A stretch of DNA of 64,000 nt from Flexibacter flexilis DSM 6793 (GTDB lineage Bacteria; Bacteroidota; Bacteroidia; Cytophagales; Flexibacteraceae): contig NZ_FOLE01000012.1 of assembly GCF_900112255.1 (NCBI RefSeq), forward strand, positions 18,927-82,926. The letters are read 5' to 3'. How positions within the stretch are numbered: the first letter of the stretch is position 1; each line of letters starts with the position of its first letter. A program made the translations under genes and the position numbers. The notes below the pieces were generated by a model, which was not told the origin of the DNA, searched no databases, and worked only from the letters and a program-made list of their open reading frames with translations. Shown here piece after piece: positions 32,416 to 41,649 of this stretch.

Positions 32416-34998
32416 ATGAGCAAACGCCTTATTTTTTTTACACTAATTATACTTTGGAGCAATAGCATTGAGGCAAGCAAGCCCAAACGCGCACTCAAGC
32501 AACTTTCTAAAAGTCAATTTGAGAAAGCCTACCAACTTTTATACAAATCATTACGCAAAAATCAGCAGCCGACCGCAGCCCATACAGTGTTGGCTTGGGC
32601 TTTCATCATGCCCGACAACCCTAACTACCATTTGGATTCGGCGCTTTGGCACATCACGGCTGCCCAAAGTGGGTATAAACTTCTCACAGAAAAGCATTTA
32701 CGCACACTCAAACGCTTAGACATCAACGACAGCACACTCTCGCGCACCAAAGCCAAAATAGACAGCTTAGGGTTTGAAGTGGCGCAAAAAGCCAATACCG
32801 AAGCCAGCTACCAAACGTTTTTGGATAAATTCCCGACCGCGCAGCAACGCCCTTTGGCCACCGAAAAAAGAAACGCCATCGCTTTTGCTATTGCCCAAAA
32901 ACAAAACACTTACGAGAGTTACAAACATTTTTTGGACAAATACCCCGACGCACGCCAAGCCAAAAATGCGAAAGAAATCTATGATATTTTATTGTACGAA
33001 ACCAAAACCAAATCAGGACAACTTTCTGATTTAGAGAATTTTGTACGCACTTATCCGCAAAATCCGTATCGCGAACGCGCCGAACAAAACATTTACTACA
33101 TCTATACGGCTACGCATACGCCCGACGCTTACGCGCATTTTGCCCGACAATATCCGCGCAGCCAATACGCGCACAAGGCTTTGCAGTGGCAAGCCGCTTT
33201 GCTGGAAGACGAACCCGATTGGCTTTTTCCGTTCATTGAAAACAATAAATTTGGATTTATCAATGAAGAAGGCCGCATAACACTCAACGCCCAATTTGAT
33301 TCGATTCCCGAACCTTATTTGTGCGAAGGCATAGAAAGCAATATCGTAAGTATTTTTCGGGGGCGTGTGGCTGCCGCTGTGGGTCTGGACAACCGTCTGG
33401 CCTGTCCGTTGCGCTTCGAGTTGGCCGAGCCGCTGGCCACTGGCCTTGTGCGCGTACAGGAAAAAGGCAAATTTGGCGTTTGGCAAAAATCTAACCATGA
33501 GCTAATTAGCCCTATTTTTGATAAAATAGATACGCTAAACTCGCGCCTGATTTTGGTAACTGTCGGCAAACAAAAAGGACTTTATTCGATGCAAGGGCAT
33601 CAACTTTTGCCGCCACAGTATGAGCACATTCGTTGGGAAGGCGGCTTGATTATTCTTGAAAAAAATCAGAAAACGGACTTTATTACTGAAAATCAACTCT
33701 TTGCCACGCTTCAAAAAAAGCCGCTGGCCTTGTCTTTTGAGCTGGACGATTTGGGCGAATCGCACCCCAATTTCTTGATTGCGCAAGCCAATACGCGCTT
33801 TGGTTTACTCCAATCCAATGGCATTTGGGAAATAAAACCGCTCAATCTGGACATTACCGAAACACCTGAAGGCTGGATTGTGCGCAACGATAGCGGTTTT
33901 TATGCCCTCAACACGAAGGCGCAACGTGTTACGGGGACTTATACGCAAATTAGGCGCAATTCATTTTATTTTTTGGTGAAAAACGCGGCGGCAAAATGGG
34001 CTGTGCTGCAAACAAATGGGCAATGTTATAGCGATTTTGACTTCGACACCATCGCCTTTTTAAGTCCGAAAATTTTGTGGGGCAAACGCGGCGATAAAAC
34101 GTCTGTTTCGTTCGGAAATGGTCAATGGCAAGATTTTGGGGCGTATAATCGGCTGGAAATCCTGACCGATGCAGCCACCAACAAAAATCCCGTTTATCTG
34201 CTGGCCGCTTGGGACAACAAACAAAAACTAACGCTTTGGAACAAGCAAGGCCGCATCATTAGCAAGAGCAAATTCAGCAAAATAAGTTTGCTCAACAAAA
34301 CATATATCGCACTATCAAACAGCGACTTATGGAGCATTTTGGACACCAACGGAAAAGAAATTGACAGCCGACAATACCAAGGACTGAGCAGCAACGCAGA
34401 CGGCAGCCTTAACACGCTGCAAGCTGGCCGATTCGGGCTACTGATTCCTGCCCAAAACAAAAACATTGCGCCACAATACGAGGCAAGTCTTGTTCCTTAC
34501 ACGCCTAAAGGACTGTATTACATGGCCGTTCGCAAGCAAAAATACGGGTTGGTCAATGCTCAAAATAAGGTTATCGCACCATTTAATTTTGATGAAATTT
34601 TATTTTGGAAGAAAAACATTGCGCTGGTGCGTCGCGGGTCAAAATGGGCATTTTGGGATTTGGGAATCAGCAAAAAACTTTCTTTTGGCGAATTTGACGG
34701 CCTCGTTACACTGTGGCAAGAAGCTGATAATCTGCTCATTAAACTCCGAAGAGGCGAAAGCGAATTGCTTTGGAGCAACCAACGCGAACTACCGTTTCCG
34801 TTTGTGGAAAGTTACATTCACACCATCGAAAGCCCCGACGACGCGCACACGATTTTCATTGCGGTAGCTCCCCAAGCCAACGAAACACGCTACAAACTCA
34901 CTTATTTTACGGACGAAGGGCGCGTGTTGCGCGAGCAAATCGTCTCGGAAGCCGAATACGACCGCATCGTTTGCGAAGGTTTCAGCGTAAAGGAATAA
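32416..34998 (+). CDS. Large exported WG-repeat protein
   Basis: This 860-aa protein (ATG at 32416; an upstream GTG would add eight residues before the signal peptide) has a signal peptide (1-19, ending IEAS), an N-terminal helical part with TPR-like repeats of the ASYQTFLDKFPTAQQ type (about 20-270), and a C-terminal region of WG-type beta repeats (about 275-840) with recurring units such as NKFGFINEEG, GKFGVWQKS and QKYGLVNAQN. Such proteins are common in Bacteroidota and presumed to bind peptidoglycan or proteins in the periplasm; function unknown. It stands alone on the plus strand. Another protein in the window (50024-50830) has WG units fused to an NlpC/P60 domain. Confidence 0.82.
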   Translation: MSKRLIFFTLIILWSNSIEASKPKRALKQLSKSQFEKAYQLLYKSLRKNQQPTAAHTVLAWAFIMPDNPNYHLDSALWHITAAQSGYKLLTEKHLRTLKRLDINDSTLSRTKAKIDSLGFEVAQKANTEASYQTFLDKFPTAQQRPLATEKRNAIAFAIAQKQNTYESYKHFLDKYPDARQAKNAKEIYDILLYETKTKSGQLSDLENFVRTYPQNPYRERAEQNIYYIYTATHTPDAYAHFARQYPRSQYAHKALQWQAALLEDEPDWLFPFIENNKFGFINEEGRITLNAQFDSIPEPYLCEGIESNIVSIFRGRVAAAVGLDNRLACPLRFELAEPLATGLVRVQEKGKFGVWQKSNHELISPIFDKIDTLNSRLILVTVGKQKGLYSMQGHQLLPPQYEHIRWEGGLIILEKNQKTDFITENQLFATLQKKPLALSFELDDLGESHPNFLIAQANTRFGLLQSNGIWEIKPLNLDITETPEGWIVRNDSGFYALNTKAQRVTGTYTQIRRNSFYFLVKNAAAKWAVLQTNGQCYSDFDFDTIAFLSPKILWGKRGDKTSVSFGNGQWQDFGAYNRLEILTDAATNKNPVYLLAAWDNKQKLTLWNKQGRIISKSKFSKISLLNKTYIALSNSDLWSILDTNGKEIDSRQYQGLSSNADGSLNTLQAGRFGLLIPAQNKNIAPQYEASLVPYTPKGLYYMAVRKQKYGLVNAQNKVIAPFNFDEILFWKKNIALVRRGSKWAFWDLGISKKLSFGEFDGLVTLWQEADNLLIKLRRGESELLWSNQRELPFPFVESYIHTIESPDDAHTIFIAVAPQANETRYKLTYFTDEGRVLREQIVSEAEYDRIVCEGFSVKE

Positions 34999-35004
34999 TA
35001 CAAA

Positions 35005-35033
35005 CGCCCCTGACACCATCGGCATCAGAGGCG
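35005..35033. terminator. Possible terminator between WG-repeat and glutathione peroxidase genes
   Basis: An imperfect stem (35005-35013 with 35025-35033, CGCC-x-CTGA and complement) lies between converging stops. It lacks a clear U-run, so the call is weak. Confidence 0.4.
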
Positions 35034-35055
35034 CATACAAACAGGTAAAATACAA

Positions 35056-35628
35056 TTATTCACTAATTGCCTTAATCAGTTCGGGACTCATCGGCGCAAC
35101 ACCCGAAGCATATACTTTCACGAGCTGGCCTTTTTCGTTCACCAAATATTTATGGAAGTTCCATTTGGGAGCTTCGTCGTTCCAGCCGTTTTGGGATTTT
35201 TGCGAAAGCCACTGATACAGTGGATGTTGGTCGTCGCCTTTTACGCTAATTTTCTCAAACATTTGGAACGAAACACCGTAATTTTTCTTACAAAAACTCG
35301 CAATTTCGGTATTAGAACCTGGTTCTTGGCCACCAAAATTGTTGGCAGGAAAACCCAATATTGTTACTTTATCGCCGTATTTGGTGTGCAACTCCTGCAA
35401 CTCTTTGTATTGGGGCGTGTAGCCACACTCGGAAGCCACGTTTACCAACAACACTTTTTTGCCTTTAAATTTCGCAAACTCAATCGGTTGCCCGTCCAAG
35501 CCATTGAGTTTGAAATCGTAAAAAGATTTGGCGGAAGCTTCTGCCGCGCCTTCTGGACGTGAAGTCGTTTTGTTCATACCCAAACAAGTAGATAAAAGTA
35601 ATAGTGCTAAGAATGCTAATGTTTTCAT
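35056..35628 (-). CDS. Glutathione peroxidase family protein
   Basis: With the ATG at 35628 this is a 190-aa protein; an upstream start at 35703 would put 25 residues before the signal. It reduces hydroperoxides, usually with thioredoxin in bacteria. The peroxidatic Cys68 is in VASECGYTPQY (cysteine, not selenocysteine), the Gln is in NNFGGQEPG and the Trp in KWNFHKYLV. The N-terminal MKTLAFLALLLLSTC could be a signal peptide or lipoprotein signal (a T before the Cys is unusual), so it is likely periplasmic. It is convergent to the WG-repeat gene and divergent from the 3-hydroxybutyrate dehydrogenase gene. Confidence 0.9.
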   Translation of the reverse strand: MKTLAFLALLLLSTCLGMNKTTSRPEGAAEASAKSFYDFKLNGLDGQPIEFAKFKGKKVLLVNVASECGYTPQYKELQELHTKYGDKVTILGFPANNFGGQEPGSNTEIASFCKKNYGVSFQMFEKISVKGDDQHPLYQWLSQKSQNGWNDEAPKWNFHKYLVNEKGQLVKVYASGVAPMSPELIKAISE

Positions 35629-35726
35629 ATAATTGGTGTTTGGGTTGTATAACCAAATCTGACATTTTTTTGTTTCATAATAACGCGTATTTTTCAATTT
35701 CACTAAAAAATAATACTATTTATTTC

Positions 35727-35754
35727 TTGTTTAAAATCAATTTATCTATCTTTG
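35727..35754 (+). promoter_or_regulatory. Predicted promoter of the 3-hydroxybutyrate dehydrogenase gene
   Basis: TTG at 35727-35729, 17 nt, then TATCTTTG (35747-35754) fit the Bacteroidota pattern with slightly short spacing. The ATG is 53 nt downstream. Confidence 0.5.
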
Positions 35755-35807
35755 AAAAAGTCTCATTCTTTTGTTTAATAATATTTAATCCATAAAAAAC
35801 AACAATT

Positions 35808-36578
35808 ATGGCAAAGACAGTTTTGATTACGGGTAGCACAAGTGGCATTGGTTTGGGCATCGCCAAAGAATTTGCAAAAGCTGGTTACAACGTGGCTTTC
35901 AATGGTTTGGAAGCCAATGGCGCAGAAATTGCGGCAGCAATTGGCCAAGAATTTGGCGTAAAAACAACTTTTTCGGCAGCCAATATGCTCAACCCCGACC
36001 AAATCGCGCAAATGATAGCCGACGCGGAAGCTGCTTTTGGTGGTGTAGATGTGTTGGTGAATAACGCTGGTATTCAGTTTGTTTCGCCGATTGAAGATTT
36101 CCCGACAGCCAAATGGGACGCTATTATCGGCATTAATTTAAGTTCTGCATTTCATACCTCCAAAGCCGTTTGGAAAGGCATGAAAGAACGCAAATTTGGG
36201 CGCATTATCAACATTACGTCGGCGCACGGTTTGCGTGCTTCAGAGTTTAAGTCGGCGTATGTGGCCGCCAAACATGGCGTAACAGGCCTTACGAAAGTGT
36301 TGGGGCTGGAAGGCGCGCCTTATAACATTACTTGCAATGCCATTTGCCCTGGCTACGTGCGCACGCCGTTGGTGGAAGGCCAAATCAAAGACCAAGCCAC
36401 CGCACACGGTATGTCTGAGGCCGACGTAGTGGCCAAAGTCATGCTCAAAAAACAGGCTATCAAAGATTTTGTAACGGTGGAATCGTTGGGCGCGTTAGCC
36501 GTGTTTTTGGCTTCCGATGCCGCATCCATGATGACAGGCGCATCTCTTCCAGTAGATGGTGGCTGGACGGCTCAATAG
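35808..36578 (+). CDS. D-3-hydroxybutyrate dehydrogenase
   Basis: This 256-aa short-chain dehydrogenase has the NAD-binding TGSTSGIG motif (residues 9-16), the NNAG motif (85-88), and catalytic Ser138, Tyr151 and Lys155 in ITSAHG and SAYVAAKHG. It closely resembles D-3-hydroxybutyrate dehydrogenases, including FNGLE, the KQAI-like segment and the C-terminal SLPVDGGW. It interconverts 3-hydroxybutyrate and acetoacetate in the cytoplasm, linking storage polymer or ketone metabolism to acetyl-CoA. No polyhydroxybutyrate genes are adjacent. It is monocistronic with its own promoter. Confidence 0.92.
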   Translation: MAKTVLITGSTSGIGLGIAKEFAKAGYNVAFNGLEANGAEIAAAIGQEFGVKTTFSAANMLNPDQIAQMIADAEAAFGGVDVLVNNAGIQFVSPIEDFPTAKWDAIIGINLSSAFHTSKAVWKGMKERKFGRIINITSAHGLRASEFKSAYVAAKHGVTGLTKVLGLEGAPYNITCNAICPGYVRTPLVEGQIKDQATAHGMSEADVVAKVMLKKQAIKDFVTVESLGALAVFLASDAASMMTGASLPVDGGWTAQ

Positions 36579-36613
36579 TTTTGCATATAACACATATATC
36601 TGACAAACATAAC

Positions 36614-36663
36614 CCCTCCGCTCCTCCGAGTTTATTTTTACAATAACTTATTGGAATGGAGGG
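36614..36663 (+). terminator. Weak terminator-like hairpin after the 3-hydroxybutyrate dehydrogenase gene
   Basis: CCCTCC plus TCC on the left arm can pair with GGA plus GGAGGG on the right arm, with a 2x2 internal loop and a 28-nt loop. It is followed by ACTTTTAA. The stem is short and the loop large, so the call is tentative. Confidence 0.3.
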
Positions 36664-36724
36664 ACTTTTAAGTTAAAGTTATCGAGTAGAACGATAGACA
36701 AGTCATTCAATTGATATATCTCTT

Positions 36725-37321
36725 TTAAATATAATTGGCCAGTTCTACGGTAAACATCGTACCCGTATAATGTAGTTTATACAAACACAAATTGCGATGT
36801 TCGAACATATCTTGATAGCGCAAATCGTAGCCCAACAAATGACATAATAATATTCTGATGGCACGTCCGTGCATACAAATCAGGATGGTACGCTCTTCTG
36901 GTCTGGACAGAATCAGGTCTATCACAGGTTTTTGACGTGCCACGACTTGCTCTGGGCTTTCGCCTCCGCGCATGGTTACGTGTGTCTGACCTTCGCGCCA
37001 CAGTTGCAACGTACTATAATATTCGTCATTTTCTTCGGGTGTCGCAGCACGGCCTTCTTTATTGCCCCAACTAATCTCGTTCAGGCCTGCGTGTTGCTCC
37101 CAAGGTACGCCGTTGGCAATAAAGCCGCTCATGCTTTGGTGAGTGCGTTTGAGTGCCGAGGTATAAACCTTATCGAACTTTACGTCATAATGTTTCTCGA
37201 AAAAGGCTTCAGCTTGCGCCAAACCTGTTTCGTTGAGACTCGAATCTACGCCGCTGCCCTGTATGAGTTTGCGTTTGTTAAATTCAGTTTCTCCGTGTCG
37301 AGTTAAGTAGATGGTTTTCAT
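36725..37321 (-). CDS. Histidine phosphatase (phosphoglycerate mutase-like) family protein
   Basis: This 198-aa cytoplasmic protein has the LTRHGET motif with catalytic His9, the Arg of the family in QGSGVDSSLNETG, and a second HG pair near the C-terminus (LICMHGRAI) for the other catalytic His. It is a small branch of the phosphoglycerate mutase superfamily; phosphoglycerate mutase, phosphatase and cobalamin phosphatase roles cannot be told apart from sequence. It lies 16 nt after a hypothetical exported protein gene, probably in one transcript. Confidence 0.85.
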   Translation of the reverse strand: MKTIYLTRHGETEFNKRKLIQGSGVDSSLNETGLAQAEAFFEKHYDVKFDKVYTSALKRTHQSMSGFIANGVPWEQHAGLNEISWGNKEGRAATPEENDEYYSTLQLWREGQTHVTMRGGESPEQVVARQKPVIDLILSRPEERTILICMHGRAIRILLCHLLGYDLRYQDMFEHRNLCLYKLHYTGTMFTVELANYI

Positions 37322-37337
37322 AGGTAAAAAGGTTTTA

Positions 37338-38186
37338 TTATTGCCATTTAAACGTTTTAATCAAAGCATCAAATTGCTTTTTCTGTGCAGTCCAATCCGC
37401 ATCGGGCATCTGTACGTTTACCAATACGTGTTGACCTTTGTTGCTGAGCAAATACACCAAACGGCGCGTTTGACGGCGATTGTGTTCGTAATACAAATCA
37501 AACCATTTGATATTTTTAGTGCCTGTAATCAAGCCTTGCGTGCGGTAATTTCCTTTTTCGGCAGCCAAAAATTTATTCGTCAACTCCTGACTTTTCAGGC
37601 CATAACCCAACGGCGAGAAATCAATCCATAACGCAATATTGCTTTTGGTCGAAAACCACAGCGCATCGGTTTCCTGAAAATGCTTGACGGCTTGCCCCTG
37701 CCAACCCTTCGGAACTGTAACCGAATAGCCGTGCGCTTTGTTTGTATAAATGCTTTTGGCGTTGGCTTTACTTTGGTCGGCAACGGTCAGCGCGGGGCGC
37801 AAAGCCAGCAGCCAAGGCCAACCCTGACTGGCTGATTTTAGCTCCAAAATCAATTCGTGTTGGTCAGCACGCGCCACCGAATACAAAACCAACGCCGCAC
37901 CACCCACAGGTTTAAACAAAACAGTACGCTCAGATTCAGAGATTTGAAATGTACCTTCGGAAACGGAAAGCGGCGTAAGACGAGCTTGAAACGTCTCGTC
38001 GTCGGTGAGCGTCAGGCTCAGAAACTGAAAGTCCAGATATTCGTCGCGGTTTTCGGCCTGATATTCTTCTGGCGAAATAATCCACTGTCCCGCCAAGGCA
38101 TCCCAATCCAAACTGGTATATTGATCTTGCGCAAAACAGGTTAGTGTACAAAATAACAAACAACAAAGTACAAAATATTTTTTCAT
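37338..38186 (-). CDS. Exported protein of unknown function
   Basis: This 282-aa protein has a signal peptide (1-20, ending CFAQ). The mature N-terminal half (about 25-135) looks beta-rich, lipocalin-like in pattern with GxW near the start, and the C-terminal half (about 140-282) has a YTNKAHGYSVTVPKGW block of the PsbP/DUF1795 kind that binds hydrophobic or small ligands in some proteins. I do not recognise a function. It is the first gene of a pair with the histidine phosphatase. Confidence 0.7.
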   Translation of the reverse strand: MKKYFVLCCLLFCTLTCFAQDQYTSLDWDALAGQWIISPEEYQAENRDEYLDFQFLSLTLTDDETFQARLTPLSVSEGTFQISESERTVLFKPVGGAALVLYSVARADQHELILELKSASQGWPWLLALRPALTVADQSKANAKSIYTNKAHGYSVTVPKGWQGQAVKHFQETDALWFSTKSNIALWIDFSPLGYGLKSQELTNKFLAAEKGNYRTQGLITGTKNIKWFDLYYEHNRRQTRRLVYLLSNKGQHVLVNVQMPDADWTAQKKQFDALIKTFKWQ

Positions 38187-38250
38187 TATGATTTTTTAGA
38201 AAATTAAACAAAATACAACGTCCAACGGCTCACAAATTTGAGGCCACAAA

Positions 38251-38293
38251 AAACGGCCTGCTTTGCGCTTTGTGAGCGAATAACAGACCGTTT
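38251..38293 (-). terminator. Terminator of the ABCG-like transporter gene
   Basis: A stem of about ten pairs (38251-38260 with 38284-38293) with one G-U wobble closes a 23-nt loop that holds a minor inner hairpin. The minus-strand side ends in six U residues. It follows the transporter stop by 13 nt. Confidence 0.75.
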
Positions 38294-38306
38294 CTTTATC
38301 AGATAA

Positions 38307-41300
38307 TTATTTGTTCGTAGCCGCAGGCCTTATTTTTTTGCCCTTTTTCTCAACTACTTCTTCTACTTTTTTGCGGAAAGAAAGTTTGTTGCGCCATTTC
38401 TCTGGAAGTTTAATGGCCGATAGTTTATCTACCAAAACGCCAGCCTTATCCAACAGTTTTTTGAGCGATTCTAAGTACAAAGTAAAGTACAAGAACAACG
38501 ACATTAACCAAACTACAACAATGTTAAAGTAGTAAGTATCAAACACTTTACCGAAAAATGGTTTTTCGGGCGCAAAGAAATGCGTACGATAATCTATCGG
38601 CAAACGTAACATATTTGGCTCGTTGTAAACTGGGTCAACTTGCTGCACGATATGATTATTAAACTCAATAAACTTATTTTTCGTACTTACGTTGCGCACC
38701 AAATCCGAAAGACTTTCATTGAAATACTTGTTTTTCAGCTCTGTAAGTGAATATTTGGTCGTTGGCTTAGCCTCGTATTTACTCAAAAGTTCGTCTTTCT
38801 TCGCGTTAGCTTTGTTATAACGCTCCGTGTAATACACGGCGGCTTCGTCGATGTACACACGCAACACGCTGGCCGTTGCCGTATTGAATTTTTCGGGCGA
38901 AAGTTCGTGTTTCAAATCCATGCCTTTGGTGAATTTCACCAATTTATCCGAATGCAACGCATTATACAAAATCGTCAATTCTTTCGCCACTTTTTCGCGC
39001 GTCTCAGCGTCTTTAGCCTGATAGTTGGCCGAGCAATAATTCAGTTTACTAATCAGTTCAGGCAACAAATACGTTTGGTAATAATTGGCTACGCTTTCTG
39101 CTTTTTCTACCTTAAAAATAAGGTCTTGGTAAGTATTGTTTTTGAATTGTTGTACGGTAATCGCTTCAAATCCCCAACGCGATGCCGTAAAATCGGCCAA
39201 CAATGGCACGCGGCCTTTGGCACTTACTTGGTCGTTGAGTTTATCGAAATTGAAAATCGCACCGCTCAAAATCATTTGCGGAATGAGCAAAAGCGGAATG
39301 ATAATGTAAATCGTAACCGCCGAATTGAAAGTAGCCGAAATATTGAGACCCAATATGTTAGCAAAACAAGACGTAGTGAAAAGCACAAACCAATACGTGA
39401 ACGTCATGCCTTCGATGTCCAGAATGTAATTGCCCAACAACACGAATGTAAGCGTTTGTACACCCGACAGCAAGAACAAAATTGTTACTTTGGATAATAA
39501 ATAACTGGTTCGGCTCAGGTTCAGGAACTTCTCACGGCGTTGAATTTTTCGGTCGCGAATAATCTCTTCCGCACTCACCGTCAGCCCCATAAACAAGGCC
39601 ACAATAATGCTGATAAGGATAAACGCAGGAATGTTATCGTTGTAACGGAACACATAATCGCCCGAATCTGGCGCGTTGCGGAAGCGAATAATAAACGCCA
39701 ACAAAAACGCCAACAAAGGAGCTTCCAACAAGTTGATGAGCATGTATTGCGTGTTGGTAACTTTACTCAAAAAGTCACGAATCGTAAACACCGCAAACTG
39801 CACAAATTTCGATGGAATATTGAGCGATTGCGGTGGCGCATCGGCCACATCTTCGCGTTTTTCTATCTTAAAGTTTTTGGCATAAAGCTCGTGCCATTGG
39901 CTCGGCGTTACTTTGCGGGAGTTCGTAAACTGCCCGTATTCGTCCACAACCAACGCTTCCACGATATTGAAAACCTGTTCGGGGTTTACGTTACCGCAAG
40001 TCGGACACTGGCCTCTGTCGCTGTCGATTTGGTTGGTCGTAGTCTTGAAATAAGTAACCGCCTCCACAGGATTGCCGTAGAAAATCGGGAAACCGCCCGT
40101 ATCAAGCAAAAACAGCTTGTCAAACATTTTGTAAATGTCCGATGAAGGCTGGTGAATTACCACAAAAATCAACTTTCCTTTGAGGGAAAGTTCCTTGAGC
40201 AAATCAATTACGTTTTCTGAGTCGCGCGACGAAAGACCAGAAGTAGGTTCGTCCACGAACATCACGGCAGGTTCACGAATCAACTCAAGTGCAATGTTAA
40301 GGCGTTTGCGTTGTCCACCACTAATTTTTTTGTTCATCACATTGCCCACCGTGATGTCTTTGATGTGCAACAGTCCCAAACTGGCCAACGTATGTTCTAC
40401 TTTTTTGACTATTTCCGCTTCGGGCAAGTCTTTAAAGCATAGTTTGGCATTATAATAAAGGTTTTGGAAAACGGTCAGTTCTTCCAACAAAATATCATCT
40501 TGGGCAATATAGCCGATAATGCCTTTAATGCGGTCGTCGGCCTGATGGAGATTGATGCCATTGATAAGCACTTCGCCCAAGCTTGGTTTTTCGATACCCG
40601 CCAACACATTGAGCAAAGTCGTTTTGCCCGCACCACTACCGCCCATAATGGCGATGAGGCGGCCTGCTCCTTCCGAAATATTTATATCGCGCAAACCTAT
40701 CGCGCCGTTCGGGAATCGGAACTCTAAGTCATTAACATTAAACGAAAGGTTATTGGACTTAGCATCGCTCATAAATTTATTCACCACATCGCTATAGTAC
40801 AAAGGCGCACCTTTCGAGGCCTTAATGATACTACCATGAGAATACAAGTAAATGCGATGCGGAGCCACCGTAAAGCCGTTGAGAGAGGTTTCGCTATGCC
40901 CCGTGTATTTGACGAAATACATATCCTCGCTCTTGATGAAAAGGAAGATTATTTCCCCATCAAGTTTCTCAGAATGAATATGTTTGGCAAATTGGAGGGG
41001 TGCGGTCTCGCGGCTATCGGCAATGAGTATATCACTATAATCAAGTTGCGAAATTTCTTCTTGTACCACAAAACTTTCAATCATTTTATACTCTTCGTTT
41101 CGGATATTAAAAACGTCCGAAACTGTATCAATGATTTGCATACGCTGTGGCGTAAAGTTTTTGTCAATGGCTACGAGTTCGAGCAACTTTACGAGTACGA
41201 TAAATTTTTGCTTTTGGGTAAGAGTCTTGTTAATTTTCTTACAAATACCCAATGTTTTTACAGAGTCTTTTACGGACGTGAGCTTGCGTTTTTTGCCTTC

Positions 41301-41507
41301 TGCACCTTCCTCAGCAGAAGCCTCTTCTTCTTTTCCTTCTTCTGCAAATTTATCATAAAGTGCAATATACTCTTTTACAGCATCGTGCGCGAGTTGCTGC
41401 TGAAAGTATTGCAATACAAAATTTCTTTCTCGTTCTGTTACCCCGCCGTCCTGTTTGGTAATAATGGCAAACAGCTGGGTCAGGGCTTTGAGTATTTCTT
41501 CACTCAT
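38307..41507 (-). CDS. Large ABCG-like transporter with N-terminal helical domain
   Basis: This 1066-aa protein begins with a soluble helical domain of about 150 residues (TerB-like tentatively) that contains an acidic linker, a second small domain (about 160-240), and then an ABCG-type ATPase (about 250-480) with Walker A at 289-297 (GGSGAGKTT), the SGGQRKR signature, and Walker B with MFVDEPTSGLSS. A cysteine pair (CPTC) follows in the linker. The second half has about six transmembrane segments with a large soluble insert between them. Families of this kind export lipids or hydrophobic compounds. The half-transporter must dimerise. It is monocistronic, separated from siaC by a terminator and preceded by a leader palindrome. 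Confidence 0.85.
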   Translation of the reverse strand: MSEEILKALTQLFAIITKQDGGVTERERNFVLQYFQQQLAHDAVKEYIALYDKFAEEGKEEEASAEEGAEGKKRKLTSVKDSVKTLGICKKINKTLTQKQKFIVLVKLLELVAIDKNFTPQRMQIIDTVSDVFNIRNEEYKMIESFVVQEEISQLDYSDILIADSRETAPLQFAKHIHSEKLDGEIIFLFIKSEDMYFVKYTGHSETSLNGFTVAPHRIYLYSHGSIIKASKGAPLYYSDVVNKFMSDAKSNNLSFNVNDLEFRFPNGAIGLRDINISEGAGRLIAIMGGSGAGKTTLLNVLAGIEKPSLGEVLINGINLHQADDRIKGIIGYIAQDDILLEELTVFQNLYYNAKLCFKDLPEAEIVKKVEHTLASLGLLHIKDITVGNVMNKKISGGQRKRLNIALELIREPAVMFVDEPTSGLSSRDSENVIDLLKELSLKGKLIFVVIHQPSSDIYKMFDKLFLLDTGGFPIFYGNPVEAVTYFKTTTNQIDSDRGQCPTCGNVNPEQVFNIVEALVVDEYGQFTNSRKVTPSQWHELYAKNFKIEKREDVADAPPQSLNIPSKFVQFAVFTIRDFLSKVTNTQYMLINLLEAPLLAFLLAFIIRFRNAPDSGDYVFRYNDNIPAFILISIIVALFMGLTVSAEEIIRDRKIQRREKFLNLSRTSYLLSKVTILFLLSGVQTLTFVLLGNYILDIEGMTFTYWFVLFTTSCFANILGLNISATFNSAVTIYIIIPLLLIPQMILSGAIFNFDKLNDQVSAKGRVPLLADFTASRWGFEAITVQQFKNNTYQDLIFKVEKAESVANYYQTYLLPELISKLNYCSANYQAKDAETREKVAKELTILYNALHSDKLVKFTKGMDLKHELSPEKFNTATASVLRVYIDEAAVYYTERYNKANAKKDELLSKYEAKPTTKYSLTELKNKYFNESLSDLVRNVSTKNKFIEFNNHIVQQVDPVYNEPNMLRLPIDYRTHFFAPEKPFFGKVFDTYYFNIVVVWLMSLFLYFTLYLESLKKLLDKAGVLVDKLSAIKLPEKWRNKLSFRKKVEEVVEKKGKKIRPAATNK

Positions 41508-41555
41508 AGTACAAACAACAAACGGTATTTTCTAAAAATAACATTAGAGAGCCAG

Positions 41556-41581
41556 CCTCCCACAAGGATTTGTTTGGGAGG
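41556..41581 (-). promoter_or_regulatory. Palindrome in the 5' region of the transporter gene
   Basis: CCTCCCA (41556-41562) and TGGGAGG (41575-41581) form a 7-bp GC-rich inverted repeat with a 12-nt spacer, about 50 nt upstream of the transporter ATG. It could be an operator or a leader hairpin. Confidence 0.3.
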
Positions 41582-41589
41582 TGTATATA

Positions 41590-41621
41590 AAAAAAATGCT
41601 ACTATTAAAAGTAGCTTTTTT
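41590..41621 (-). terminator. Terminator of the SiaC end of the signalling operon
   Basis: A 6-bp GCTACT/AGTAGC stem (41598-41603 with 41610-41615), with A- and T-runs on both arms extending the pairing, lies 28 nt after the SiaC-like stop. It separates the operon from the transporter gene. Confidence 0.8.
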
Positions 41622-41649
41622 GTATTGAGATCAAGGATTTTTGTCCTGA

